DNA of 64,000 bases from Flavobacterium limi (GTDB lineage Bacteria; Bacteroidota; Bacteroidia; Flavobacteriales; Flavobacteriaceae), in NCBI RefSeq assembly GCF_010645075.1, contig NZ_JAADZV010000008.1, positions 186,001-250,000 of the forward strand, given 5' to 3'. This document shows, in pieces, positions 35,959-45,525 of the stretch; position 1 is the first letter of the stretch, and each line of letters starts with the position of its first letter. The translations under genes were made by a program, and so were the position numbers. Below the pieces are notes generated by a model, which saw only the letters and a program-made list of their open reading frames with translations, ran no database searches and was not told the origin of the DNA.

Positions 35959-37125
35959 TTATTTTAGCGTTTTAAAAACCACAACACCATGCTTAGGAAT
36001 ATGGAACGTTTTTGATTTCCCAAATTCACCTAAATTCTGATGCAGCCATAAATCTCTAATTAGAGTATCTTTTTTAATTCCTATAGTTTCCGGTTTTAAA
36101 GTGAATCTAATCTCTTTGTCAGTAGGATTATACAATACAATAGCTAATCCGTCGTGATTTTTACCCAATTTTTTCTCCCAGATTTCTAAACCACTTTCTT
36201 TAATTACTTTTAAACGTCGTCCCTGATAAAATCCTTTATCCTGATTCAAAGCAATAATTTCTTTATTGGTAAGGATTTCTATTGTTTCTGCAGACATTTT
36301 ACGCAAATCATTTCCGGCGAGTAGGGGAGAATTCATCAGGCACCAGATCGTAAAGTGGGTTTTGTCTTCATCATAACTCATTCCACGACCTACCTGAAGC
36401 ATATCCAAATCATTATAATGTCCCGGTGAACTGTATTTATAAGTATCGGCAGCTAAATCAATAATTTTTTTAATAGAACCAAAATTTTCTCTGATATCTC
36501 CTGAAATCCGCCAGGAGTCAGCTATTTTCTCTACCCATTTTCCCGGATATTCCCAACGACAAACGTTGATACGGGCATCTGGTTTTACTTTATGAATGCC
36601 GTTTATGATTTTAGTATATTCTGTTTCTTCATTTAGTTCAAGCCATTTTCCTCCGCACCAGTCAATTTTTATAAAATCAAAATTCCAGTCTGCAAAAAAA
36701 GTGGCAGCATCATTTTCTAAGTGATTGTACATCCCAACTCCAAATCCATGAGGGTCTTTGTCATATTTAGAACCGCAGGTGTTTTTTCCAGCATCCGAAT
36801 AAATTCCGGGCGTTAAACCTTTGTTTCTTATGTAATCAGATAACAACCGCATGCCTGAAGGAAATTTTACAGGATGACAATAGAGTTTTGCAGTAATTGA
36901 ATCTCTTCCTCCAAAAAAACCATCGTCTATATTGATAAATTGGTATCCCGCATCAATCATTCCGGTTGCTACCATAGCATCTGCCTGAGCCTTAATAATA
37001 TTCTCATCAATATTAATATGAAAATGATTCCAGCTGCTCCAGCCCATAATAGGAGGCTTTTCATACTGACCGGACATAAAATTAACGACGAATAAAATAA
37101 CAGTTATGATCTTGTATTTTTTCAT
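35959..37125 (-). CDS. GH27 alpha-galactosidase, exported
   Basis: 388 residues with a signal peptide (about 1-19). The GH27 barrel starts with PIMGWSSWNHFHINI and includes YQFINIDDGFF, CGSKYDKDPHG, the nucleophile Asp155 in FIKIDWCGG, the acid/base Asp210 in SWRISGDI, SPGHYNDLDMLQVGRG and TIWCLMNSPLLAGNDLR. A short C-terminal beta domain follows. The enzyme releases alpha-linked galactose (or, in some members, other sugars such as beta-L-arabinopyranose) with retention. The gene is 105 bases after GH2 and 10 bases before GH78 in the same operon. The family is certain; alpha-galactosidase is the most likely but not the only specificity. Confidence 0.94.
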   Translation of the reverse strand: MKKYKIITVILFVVNFMSGQYEKPPIMGWSSWNHFHINIDENIIKAQADAMVATGMIDAGYQFINIDDGFFGGRDSITAKLYCHPVKFPSGMRLLSDYIRNKGLTPGIYSDAGKNTCGSKYDKDPHGFGVGMYNHLENDAATFFADWNFDFIKIDWCGGKWLELNEETEYTKIINGIHKVKPDARINVCRWEYPGKWVEKIADSWRISGDIRENFGSIKKIIDLAADTYKYSSPGHYNDLDMLQVGRGMSYDEDKTHFTIWCLMNSPLLAGNDLRKMSAETIEILTNKEIIALNQDKGFYQGRRLKVIKESGLEIWEKKLGKNHDGLAIVLYNPTDKEIRFTLKPETIGIKKDTLIRDLWLHQNLGEFGKSKTFHIPKHGVVVFKTLK

Positions 37126-37230
37126 GTTTTAAATGAGTAAAAAAACTATCAGGTAAGTATGAGTTACCTGATAGCAAACCAATTAAACCAAACAAACTTT
37201 ATTTTTGAATATTTTTTTAAGTCCTAAACT

Positions 37231-40221
37231 TTATTTTTCAAGAGGCTCATAAAATTCTGCTTCTACGATTGGCAATTCACCGTTCTTTTTATCTCCTGAT
37301 TTTAATCCGGCCTGATCGACCTTTCCTGTAATTTCAACCAGATTGATTTCGTTGCTGTCCTTAGTGGCGCCGGCCAGTTCAATTCGTACTTTTTTGCCTT
37401 TTGTTGGCTTGCATTCCAGCGTTACATATCCTAAACTGGTTGGCGTTGTACCGTTAAATACTTCTTTATTGTCTACAAAAATTCTAACAGGATATTTTTT
37501 GCTTCTCCATCCTGCAAATTTGATTACTGCCTGACTGATCACGGCTTCACGTTCTAATTCAAATTCAATTACCGGACTTCCGTCTTTACTGTTTGACCAT
37601 TCTGTTAACTCATTGTCGTCATAACTTTTAGCAGCATCAGCCTGGTTCGAAGCCGTTTTAGCATCAATTATGGCAATTGGTTTTCTGGTCTTTTTAAACG
37701 AAGGTGTACTTGGTGATGGGCCTTTTTTAGTATAAGAAGGCAGTTTATGATCCGGCATAACTGTGGTGAGTTTTGCATTATCTAGAGCAATGGTTTTAAT
37801 GACCAGATTAGCCGTTTTTAGATTTTCAGAAGAAGCTTTTATTTTAATTTCTCCTTGTTTTTCACCTGCTCTCACCATAATTCGATTAACCCCGCATTCA
37901 ACAGGAAGGTTTTTCGAACCGATGTAATTATCCGGTCCCTGGGCAATTCCACCAATAAAAGTGCCCTGCCCCTGAACATCAAAATTGATCATATTGAGAG
38001 CAGTCGGACAGCGGTTTCCTTTTTCATCTACGACTTCAACTTCTACAATTGCGACATCGCTGCCATCAGCTAATGTTCCTCCCGGTCTTTGAATGGCAGT
38101 TAGTTTTACTGCAGCAGGTTTACCAGCGGTATTAATTTCCGTTTCGCAGATTTTTTTGCCTGTTTTGTCATACCCAACAGCGCGAATAGTTCCCGGTTCA
38201 AATTTTACATTTTCAAAACTGAATAAAAACTGATTAGACTGAATGCCTTTTCCTAAGCTTTTATCATTAAGAAACAATTCTACCGTATCAGCAGAGGATA
38301 CCACAGAAACTTTTTTAGTAACTGCACTGTCGTAATTCCAGTGGCCGATAATATGAGCTGAAGGATTCTCAATATCTACCCATCCGTCCCACATTACTTT
38401 ATGGGCATAAAAACCATCTTTGGGAAGTCTCATCGGATCGACTTCACCGCTTCTTCGGTAATTTTCGGCTCCTCTAAAGTGCGTATTACTGTCTGAAAAA
38501 ATAATATTTACGCCTCCCGAGCTAACTCTTGTTCCGGTTCCCGGGCGCTCACGATAATAGTCATACCAACGTGCTACATTTTCTATGGCATGAGCGTCCT
38601 GATTGTGATTATAGGCGCTTGCATCTGCTACTTTTGTTCCGTTAACATTCGTATGGGTTGTGCCACCAGTTCCTTCTTTATGGAAAGGCGGGGTAAATTC
38701 ATCCCAATATTTGCGAAGCCCTTCATCACGGCTGTATTCTGTAGCCCAGAAAGGAAGTCTTGCACTTTTGTTGATGTAGAGCATTTCTCCGCCATATTCA
38801 GCAGTTTTGCTGTCCAGCATTTCACGGCTGCCTATCGCACGGCCTCCATTAGGGTCGTATTTATCTCTAATGGCTTTCATCTCTGCCATATGTTCTTCAG
38901 AAATACTTTCATTTCCACATTCGTAGAACAAAATACTCGGATTATTTCGGTTGTAAATAATGGCATCACGCATTAACTCGGTACGCTGTTCCCATCTTCT
39001 GCCGGTAACATCTTTTTCAGAATCCCCAGCAGGCATTGCCTGAATCAAACCAACCCTGTCGCATGATTCTACATCCTGTTTCCATGGTGTAATGTGCATC
39101 CAGCGTACCAGATTACCGTTGCTTTCGATCATCTGGCTGTTGCTGTAATCGCTCATCCAAGCCGGAACGGACATTCCCAATGAAGGCCATTCGTTACTAG
39201 TTCGCTGTGCATAACCGTGCATCATAATGACACGATCGTTTAGCCAGATCATACCTTTTTCGAACTTGGTTTTTCGAAATCCGGTGCGAATAGTGGTTTG
39301 ATCTACAACTTTATTGTTTACAACCAATTCGCTTTTGACATTGTATAAATAACCATATCCCCAGCTCCAGAAATTCAGGTCATTCAAAACTTTGGAGGCT
39401 TTTAAATCTTTTGTTTCATTAGGTTTTATTGAAGCAGTTTGTCCTAAAAAAGTAGCAACCACTTTTTCGTTCATATCTGTAACACTGATTTTTAATTGTG
39501 CATTAACTGCTGCTGTATGTTCATTTTTAACTTGTGACGACACATTGATTACTGCTTTCTTTTTTGCAATATCAATGTCAGATGCATAAACGTAAGTTCC
39601 AGTTGTACCTAAGCCTGAAAATAAGGGAAGGGTCTGGTATACATTTGATTTTATATGCAGATAAACATTCTTCGGAATTCCGCCATAATTGGCATTGAAG
39701 TTTTTGTCGTTCCACTGAAATCCGGAGTCTGTTGCTTTCTCCTTATATTTCCAGTCATTATCAGTTTTAACTGCAATTACATTTTCCTGAGGGAAAGGCT
39801 TTATTAAGGAAGTAATATCAAAACCAAAAGCCATAGCACCATTTTCATGTCTGCCAACAAAGTTTCCGTTTACATAAATTTCGCCCATCTGTCTTACACC
39901 TTCAAATTCGATAAAGACTTTTTGATCTTTGAATTTTGCCGGAAGCTGAAATGTTTTACGATACCACGCAATACCTGTAGGTAATCTTGTAATATCTACT
40001 TTGAATGCTTCTGATTGATTCCATGCATAAGGAAGATTTACTTTCGTCCAGTTTGTATCATTGTATGTTGCATTTTTTGCCTGATCATCATCACCTGCAA
40101 AAAGCCTCCAGTCATAGTTGAAATTATATTTAATTCCGTCGGAATTTTGTTTTTGAGCAAATGTAAAGTTTACAAACAGGAGCAATAAAGTGACAACAGG
40201 ATAAAAAAACTTTCTATTCAT
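37231..40221 (-). CDS. GH2 family glycoside hydrolase with C-terminal discoidin-like module, exported
   Basis: 996 residues with signal peptide (about 1-22, FTFAQ). Domain order: jelly-roll (VNLPYAWNQSEAFKV, IYVNGNFVGRHENG), Ig-like, TIM barrel, two Ig/Big-like domains, and near residues 850-970 an F5/8-type (discoidin, CBM32-like) module (DDNELTEWSNSKDGSP, VRIELAG). The acid/base Glu438 lies in FYECGNES and the nucleophile Glu495 in FWATEYSRD. It cleaves beta-galactosides or related sugars. It is the first gene of the operon that runs to the LacI gene, with a candidate -7 element 63 bases upstream. GH2 assignment is certain; the substrate is not. Confidence 0.93.
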   Translation of the reverse strand: MNRKFFYPVVTLLLLFVNFTFAQKQNSDGIKYNFNYDWRLFAGDDDQAKNATYNDTNWTKVNLPYAWNQSEAFKVDITRLPTGIAWYRKTFQLPAKFKDQKVFIEFEGVRQMGEIYVNGNFVGRHENGAMAFGFDITSLIKPFPQENVIAVKTDNDWKYKEKATDSGFQWNDKNFNANYGGIPKNVYLHIKSNVYQTLPLFSGLGTTGTYVYASDIDIAKKKAVINVSSQVKNEHTAAVNAQLKISVTDMNEKVVATFLGQTASIKPNETKDLKASKVLNDLNFWSWGYGYLYNVKSELVVNNKVVDQTTIRTGFRKTKFEKGMIWLNDRVIMMHGYAQRTSNEWPSLGMSVPAWMSDYSNSQMIESNGNLVRWMHITPWKQDVESCDRVGLIQAMPAGDSEKDVTGRRWEQRTELMRDAIIYNRNNPSILFYECGNESISEEHMAEMKAIRDKYDPNGGRAIGSREMLDSKTAEYGGEMLYINKSARLPFWATEYSRDEGLRKYWDEFTPPFHKEGTGGTTHTNVNGTKVADASAYNHNQDAHAIENVARWYDYYRERPGTGTRVSSGGVNIIFSDSNTHFRGAENYRRSGEVDPMRLPKDGFYAHKVMWDGWVDIENPSAHIIGHWNYDSAVTKKVSVVSSADTVELFLNDKSLGKGIQSNQFLFSFENVKFEPGTIRAVGYDKTGKKICETEINTAGKPAAVKLTAIQRPGGTLADGSDVAIVEVEVVDEKGNRCPTALNMINFDVQGQGTFIGGIAQGPDNYIGSKNLPVECGVNRIMVRAGEKQGEIKIKASSENLKTANLVIKTIALDNAKLTTVMPDHKLPSYTKKGPSPSTPSFKKTRKPIAIIDAKTASNQADAAKSYDDNELTEWSNSKDGSPVIEFELEREAVISQAVIKFAGWRSKKYPVRIFVDNKEVFNGTTPTSLGYVTLECKPTKGKKVRIELAGATKDSNEINLVEITGKVDQAGLKSGDKKNGELPIVEAEFYEPLEK

Positions 40222-40250
40222 TTTAGTTCTTAATAAATTAGTAATCTTTC

Positions 40251-40281
40251 AAAGCTTCTGCTAAAACCCGTGAGAAGCTTT
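40251..40281. repeat. 9-bp inverted repeat at the leader of the GH2 operon
   Basis: AAAGCTTCT (40251-40259) and AGAAGCTTT (40273-40281) are perfect complements around 13 bases. On the minus strand it would lie at the very start of the leader, just downstream of the candidate -7 element. It has no T-run, so it is more likely a leader hairpin or operator than a terminator. Confidence 0.4.
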
Positions 40282-40283
40282 AA

Positions 40284-40291
40284 CAAATTTA
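40284..40291 (-). promoter_or_regulatory. Candidate -7 element of the GH2-GH27-GH78 operon
   Basis: On the minus strand TAAATTTG matches TAnnTTTG and lies 63 bases before the GH2 start. The nearest TTG is 25 bases away, too far for a standard -33, consistent with an activator-dependent promoter. Two TGCCA copies 20 bases apart (40324-40328 and 40344-40348) lie upstream and could be activator half-sites. Confidence 0.4.
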
Positions 40292-40485
40292 GTTTTATAC
40301 GCTGTTTTTCTGCTATCAAAGATTGCCAATTCATATCATATTCTGCCATGTCAGGTTATGATAAGAAACTGTATTTCATTATTTATCTATTTGATATTTA
40401 ATATTATATAGGAGTTATTAGTATTGTTGTAGTTTATAAACTGTAAAAATGTAAAATGTAAGATGCAGTGCCTTACTGATAATTA

Positions 40486-43400
40486 CTATTTACCATATTG
40501 TGATGGGCTGCAGCCAAAATGTTTCGAAAACGTTCTTGAAAAATTAGACGCTTCTGAAAAACCTACTTTATAAGCAATCTGTGAAATACTGAGATCTGAA
40601 TTTTTCAGAAGATTTTCAGCATGATCCATTCTCACTTTTGTAATAAACTCATGAACCGTACAGCCGCTGACCGCTTTTATTTTTCTGTATAATTGTCTTT
40701 GGCTGATTTTTAATTCATTTGCCAGTGTTTCAGCAGTAAAATCGGTTTCTTCGATATGGGAACTGATCAGGTCAACTGTTTTAGAAATAAAAATCTTATC
40801 CAGATTCGGTGATTCCACCTGTAGCTGACTGATACTGTTGATGTGGGCTAATTTATTTTGCAGAATGAGCCTGTTGTCCAGCACGCTTTTAATCTGAGCT
40901 TTTAAAACTTCAACACTGAAAGGTTTCATTACATAAGCTTCGGCACCTAGTTCATAACCCTCAATCTGATTTTCATCAGATCCTTTTGCAGTTAATAAAA
41001 TGATTGGAATGTGACAGGTATTTTCGTTCATTTTAAGTTCTTTGCACAATTCAGTCCCTTCCATTTCAGGCATCATAACGTCGGAAATAATAAGATCAGG
41101 AATTGTCTGTATGGCTGTTTCAAGACCTTTTTTTCCGTTGTATTCCTGAATTATGATATATTCATTTGATAATTCATTATTTAAATAAGCCTGAACATCG
41201 GGATTATCCTCAACCACAAGTACAGTAGGTTTATAAGTTTCATCCTGTAACGCTAAATCCTCAGGTGATTTGTCTTCTAATGTTTCAACTGATATTTCTT
41301 TATTATGGATAACAGGCGTTTCTGATGAAGCGTTAAAAGGCAATGAAATAGTCACAGTTGTTCCTTTATCTACAATACTTTCAATTGTAATTGTTCCGTT
41401 TAAAAATTCAACAAGACTTTTGGTTAATGATAAACCAATTCCGGAAGAATAACCGTGAAAAGGATTAGGCCCTGAATTATTAAAAGGTTCAAATATTTTT
41501 TCTAGTTCTTTTGATTCAATCCCTATACCATTATCCTGAACAGTGATTTCTAATTCAGTTCCTGTGTTATTCAAATGTGCTGAAAGTAAAACAGTACCTC
41601 CGTCAGGTGTATATTTTAAAGCATTAGATATTATATTGATTAAAATCTGATCTGTTTTTTCAAAATCTAAATAGCAATTTAGAGGCGTTTTTTCTGTCTC
41701 AAGTTTAAAATTGATACTGCGTTTATCTGCAATATATTTGAACGTATTATAGCATTCTTCGATGAATACATTAAAATTCTGTGTGCTGGTATTTAATTTT
41801 AATCTTCCAATTTCTGATTTCCTGAAATCTAAAATCTGCTGGATTAATCGGGTCAGATAATTTAAATTTCTATTGATGATTGAAAAATAAAGTGTCTTCT
41901 CGTTTATTGATAAATCTTTGTTTTCCAACTGTTTTATCGGATCTGCAATCAGTGTTAGCGGCGTTTTTAAATCATGTGAAATATTGGTAAAAAACTCTAA
42001 TTTTTCACGATTTAATTCTTCCTGTTTCTCTGTATTCAGTTTTGCTAATTTGATTTCGTTTTTAAGACGGTCCCTGTACAAAATCTCTTTAAAAATCCAA
42101 TAAACAGAACCTATTATTAGTAGTAAAAACAGCCCTTTAGCCAATAAGGTATCATACCATGGCGCACTAATATTTACTTCTAAAGTCTGGATTGGGGATT
42201 TAGTATCATTCAGTGAAATTATTCTGGCTTTAAAAACATAGCTGCCCGGCGGTATTTTGTTGTAAATTACTTTGCCTGAACTGGTTTTGATCCATTTATC
42301 GTCATAACCTTCGAACATATATTCGAAGATTTCTTTATTGGTTCTGTTGTAATTCAGCGAGGCAAATTCTATCGTAAAACTTCGGTTATCGTAATCGAGT
42401 TGGATTTCTTTGGTTTGCGAAAGGTCTTCTGACAGTACTTTTTGTCCGTTAATGAGCTTCATCGGACTCACTTTTTCATTGGCTAAATACAAAGATTTAA
42501 AAACAAGTTTGTTATTCGCTTCTACGGTTTTAATTTCATTTGGATTAAAAGCTACATATCCGTTTTTATCCCCGAAATATATTTTCTGACCTGAAGCATC
42601 CTTATAAAAAGCCCTTTCTGAAAATGTCCACAAGCCAAACCGGTCTTCTTTTTGATAATTTAAAATTTTATTCGAAGCAATATCAATCATCGAAATTCCC
42701 TGTTTATGGGAGATCCAAAGATTCCCCTTATTGTCATCGGTTATAGAGGATATGTAAGTGTTTGGCGTTTCCGAAAAAAGCTGTATTTTTTCAATCCGCA
42801 TAGGATGGGTCGAAGGAGAGATCTTATTCAGACCTTCACTGGAACCGGCCCAGACATTTCCACGTTTATCCTTATGCAATGCAAATATGATATTATCTGA
42901 AGAATTGTATTTGGGATTTTTCTCAAATGAATTTAGTCGAATAGCATTTTTTACGATGCCTTTCCTGTCTATTGTAACACGAACAATGCCATTACCTTCA
43001 GTGGCCAGCCAAAGTTCATGATCATTAACATATAAAATATCCATTACACTGTGTTGATTAATCTCTTTTGACAGATTAAAATACTGAATGCTGTCATCGG
43101 CTAAATTAATTCTTGCTATTCCGTTATAAAGACCAGTCCACAAGTAATCAGAACCATTAGATTCTAAAGTAAAAATCGACCATGTTTCTAATTTTGGAGC
43201 CAATACTTTGTTTATTACAGCAGTACATCGGTTTGTTTTTGGATCATAACATTCAAGTCCGGTGATTCCTCCAATCCAGATTCGGCCTTTGTTGTCTCTA
43301 AGTAAACTGCGTACATTCTTAATACTGCTGCCGGACTTATAAAATGGATTGTTAGCATCTAACTCATTGTTTTTGTAAATCAGAATACCTTCATCAGTCC

Positions 43401-44148
43401 CCAGCCAGACTTTGTCCTCATATTTTGTTACCGCTCTTACCGTTGCCAATTTGGTATTGTCACTTCCTTTTCTAAAACTGTAATGCAGTTCAAAAGGATT
43501 GCGGTTTGGGTTTGCTTTATAAATATCTCCGCCTCTGGTTCCAAGCCAGATAATATTCTGATCGTCAATAAAAAAATCAGTTATATAATCATCCAGTAAC
43601 TGTCCGGGGTGGTTGATATTGGCTGTATACTGATGTTCTTTTCCTGAGATCAGATCATGTGAAGTAAAGAGGTGAGAGGACAAAAAGTATCTTTTTCCGT
43701 CTATAATTTTATTTTTATTTAATGCATTGGAAGTACTGCCAAGATTCCTGATTACAGATTTTGGAACATGAACCGAGTCTATAATTTTAAAAGAATTTAG
43801 CTTGTAATTGAATTTTACATATTTTTTGTCAAAAGTTAAAAACCAAAGACCTGTTTTTTTATCCGAAAAGATATTGCGGATACGGTTATTAGGAAGCGAT
43901 GTCTTATCATTTGGATTGTGATAATAAAAGTCAAATGTTTTGCCATCGTATCTGTAAGCTCCATTCCAGCTTCCGATCCAGATGTAACCCACAGAATCTT
44001 TAGCAATTCCATGTATTTGCGTCACAGGGTTTACTTCTCTTCCTGTAATTTTTTCAAAAAAAAGATTTTGCGCATTTAGATTTTTCAAGCACATCAAATA
44101 GCTAAGAATAAAAAAAATATAAATGTTTCTATGCCTCACTTTTTTCAT
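40486..44148 (-). CDS. Hybrid two-component system sensor/regulator (HTCS)
   Basis: 1220 residues. Signal peptide, then about 650 residues of beta-propeller repeats (WIGSWNGAYRYDG, IWLGTRGGDIYKAN, IWIGGITGLECYD) and a Y_Y_Y domain (YMFEGYDDKWI). One membrane helix (LLAKGLFLLLIIGSVYWIF), histidine kinase core with His725 in NISHDLKTP and ATP motifs DNGIGI / SSGIGLSL, receiver domain with Asp1023 in ISDVMMPE, and an AraC DNA-binding domain at the C-terminus (LANELKISQRQLYRKIKAVS; KVGFSEASNFSRTFSKHFG). In Bacteroidota these proteins bind an oligosaccharide in the periplasm and activate the adjacent utilisation locus. It is placed just upstream of the GH2 operon on the same strand, its probable target together with susCD. 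All signalling residues look intact. Confidence 0.96.
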   Translation of the reverse strand: MKKVRHRNIYIFFILSYLMCLKNLNAQNLFFEKITGREVNPVTQIHGIAKDSVGYIWIGSWNGAYRYDGKTFDFYYHNPNDKTSLPNNRIRNIFSDKKTGLWFLTFDKKYVKFNYKLNSFKIIDSVHVPKSVIRNLGSTSNALNKNKIIDGKRYFLSSHLFTSHDLISGKEHQYTANINHPGQLLDDYITDFFIDDQNIIWLGTRGGDIYKANPNRNPFELHYSFRKGSDNTKLATVRAVTKYEDKVWLGTDEGILIYKNNELDANNPFYKSGSSIKNVRSLLRDNKGRIWIGGITGLECYDPKTNRCTAVINKVLAPKLETWSIFTLESNGSDYLWTGLYNGIARINLADDSIQYFNLSKEINQHSVMDILYVNDHELWLATEGNGIVRVTIDRKGIVKNAIRLNSFEKNPKYNSSDNIIFALHKDKRGNVWAGSSEGLNKISPSTHPMRIEKIQLFSETPNTYISSITDDNKGNLWISHKQGISMIDIASNKILNYQKEDRFGLWTFSERAFYKDASGQKIYFGDKNGYVAFNPNEIKTVEANNKLVFKSLYLANEKVSPMKLINGQKVLSEDLSQTKEIQLDYDNRSFTIEFASLNYNRTNKEIFEYMFEGYDDKWIKTSSGKVIYNKIPPGSYVFKARIISLNDTKSPIQTLEVNISAPWYDTLLAKGLFLLLIIGSVYWIFKEILYRDRLKNEIKLAKLNTEKQEELNREKLEFFTNISHDLKTPLTLIADPIKQLENKDLSINEKTLYFSIINRNLNYLTRLIQQILDFRKSEIGRLKLNTSTQNFNVFIEECYNTFKYIADKRSINFKLETEKTPLNCYLDFEKTDQILINIISNALKYTPDGGTVLLSAHLNNTGTELEITVQDNGIGIESKELEKIFEPFNNSGPNPFHGYSSGIGLSLTKSLVEFLNGTITIESIVDKGTTVTISLPFNASSETPVIHNKEISVETLEDKSPEDLALQDETYKPTVLVVEDNPDVQAYLNNELSNEYIIIQEYNGKKGLETAIQTIPDLIISDVMMPEMEGTELCKELKMNENTCHIPIILLTAKGSDENQIEGYELGAEAYVMKPFSVEVLKAQIKSVLDNRLILQNKLAHINSISQLQVESPNLDKIFISKTVDLISSHIEETDFTAETLANELKISQRQLYRKIKAVSGCTVHEFITKVRMDHAENLLKNSDLSISQIAYKVGFSEASNFSRTFSKHFGCSPSQYGK

Positions 44149-44650
44149 AATAATTGTTTGAATTGTATTTTGTTTAGTAATGTAAATACATTTCTAATTT
44201 GTACCAAGTAAATTTAAAATATAATTATTTGATTGAGATCAAAATTTGAAATTAGAAATTTTCATGAATCAGTATGGTTAAATAAATGTATTAATATTAA
44301 ACTTCTTTTCTTAAGTATATAAAAATTGTTTATAATTATTGTTTTTAAAATAATTATAAGTTAAAGCTATTAAATTTGGCTTTCATATCTTAAATTTAAG
44401 AGCGTTTTTTAAAATATGTATGTTCTAAGTCGTTTTCTGAATTTATTTCTCTTAATAACTCTTCAATTTGTTTTTCTTCTTTTTTAAGAAAATTAAAAGG
44501 ATAAAAATAACTTTATAAATAAAATTTTAATTATAAACGCTAAATAAAGTACATCAAAATTTATTGATGAGAGATTCCGAAAAAATCACTTTCAAAAGTT
44601 TTAGCAATAGATATTTTTCAACTGACAGCTATTGCATAATTTTGTAACAT
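44149..44650. other. Divergent intergenic region between HTCS and DUF1826 genes
   Basis: 502 AT-rich bases without a convincing ORF. Elements seen: inverted repeat AATGTA-aa-TACATT (44179-44192) near the HTCS start, and a possible TAATTTTG / imperfect palindrome next to the DUF1826 start (44632-44647). No terminator or RNA gene is apparent. Confidence 0.55.
44632..44647 (+). promoter_or_regulatory. Imperfect palindrome overlapping a -7-like element before the DUF1826 gene
   Basis: TTGCATAATTTTGTAA pairs at 6 of 8 symmetric positions and contains TAATTTTG (44637-44644). It ends 3 bases before the ATG. A Fur/Zur-type repressor site or a promoter giving a near-leaderless mRNA are both possible; the evidence is weak. 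Confidence 0.25.
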
Positions 44651-45379
44651 ATGAAGAAATTATCTTGTTACTATCATCTTATGAATAATACATTTTCTGG
44701 CTGCAGCCAAATTGCCACAGTATCCACTTTCTCCGAACTTGTGAATACCAATTTAACCGGAGAAATAAATGCGCTGTGCTGGTACAGAAATTTAGATGGG
44801 GATTTTAATGAGATTGTAACTCAGCTCTGTCTAAAAGAAGATATAACAGAAGTTTATCCTGAAGATTTAATAGCACTCCAACTCTCAGAAAAAGGTAATA
44901 TTGCTCGGGAAACAATCTTAAAAGATTTACAGTTGTTAACAGATTTTGGCGCTTCGCCCTCACTTAATTTACTGAAGTGTTATGAGCGTGACGATGAATT
45001 TGATTTCATATCTACTGATGTGTATTCGTTTCATGTTGATCGTTCACCTGTTGCAACTGATACTTTTTTATGTACTTATCATGGAGTAGCAAGTGATATT
45101 ATTTCTAATTCCGAAGCAGTGCAGAAAATTTTAATTCCGGAAATCCGGACAAAACTAAAAAACCTGCACAATGGACCAGAGGAAGAGTTCGAAAACTTTT
45201 TAACGGAAAATTACTTTGATTTGCATTATCAGGTAAATGAAGATGCAGAACCTGTTAATTTAGGGCTAATGCATCTTTGGCGTCTGGCTGTAGATCATCC
45301 AAAACAACAAGTGCAGCCTTGTATTCACAGAGCACCTATAGAAAATGAAGGTGAATATCGGTTGTTGTTGATTTGTTAA
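44651..45379 (+). CDS. DUF1826 family protein
   Basis: 242 residues with no signal peptide. The C-terminal half carries the pattern I associate with DUF1826: a His/Asp pair in FHVDRSP, CTYHGVASD, a central LWRLAVDHPKQ segment and the terminal IHRAPIENEGEYRLLLIC. The spaced His residues (FHVD, HRAP) could bind a metal as in cupin-like folds, but that is inference. From memory, members in other bacteria occur beside COG0523 metallochaperone genes under Zur control; no such gene is visible here. It stands alone between the HTCS gene and an exported DUF2695 protein. Family assignment is by recalled pattern and moderately sure. Confidence 0.65.
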   Translation: MKKLSCYYHLMNNTFSGCSQIATVSTFSELVNTNLTGEINALCWYRNLDGDFNEIVTQLCLKEDITEVYPEDLIALQLSEKGNIARETILKDLQLLTDFGASPSLNLLKCYERDDEFDFISTDVYSFHVDRSPVATDTFLCTYHGVASDIISNSEAVQKILIPEIRTKLKNLHNGPEEEFENFLTENYFDLHYQVNEDAEPVNLGLMHLWRLAVDHPKQQVQPCIHRAPIENEGEYRLLLIC

Positions 45380-45475
45380 ATGAAGATTGTTCAAATTTAT
45401 ATGTATTGTAGTTAAATAATAATCAATTTTTTAAGATGCAAAATTTTTATTCATTAGAAGTAATCAGATATTTTT

Positions 45476-45507
45476 TTGATGATTGCAATCTTTTTTGATT
45501 ATTTTTG
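45476..45507 (+). promoter_or_regulatory. Promoter with palindromic spacer before the DUF2695 gene
   Basis: TTG (45476-45478) and TATTTTTG (45500-45507) are separated by 21 bases, a good fit to the Bacteroidota consensus. The spacer contains the palindrome GATTGCAATC (45481-45490), also present in the PfkB-gene promoter region at 16773-16782. The ATG follows 18 bases after the -7 element. Confidence 0.55.
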
Positions 45508-45525
45508 AGAAAGAACATAACGCTA

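Noticed and set aside
38590-38976. 128-codon plus-strand frame opposite the GH2 gene
   Set aside because: Overlaps the catalytic region of GH2 on the other strand, with Cys/Phe-rich composition typical of antisense shadows.
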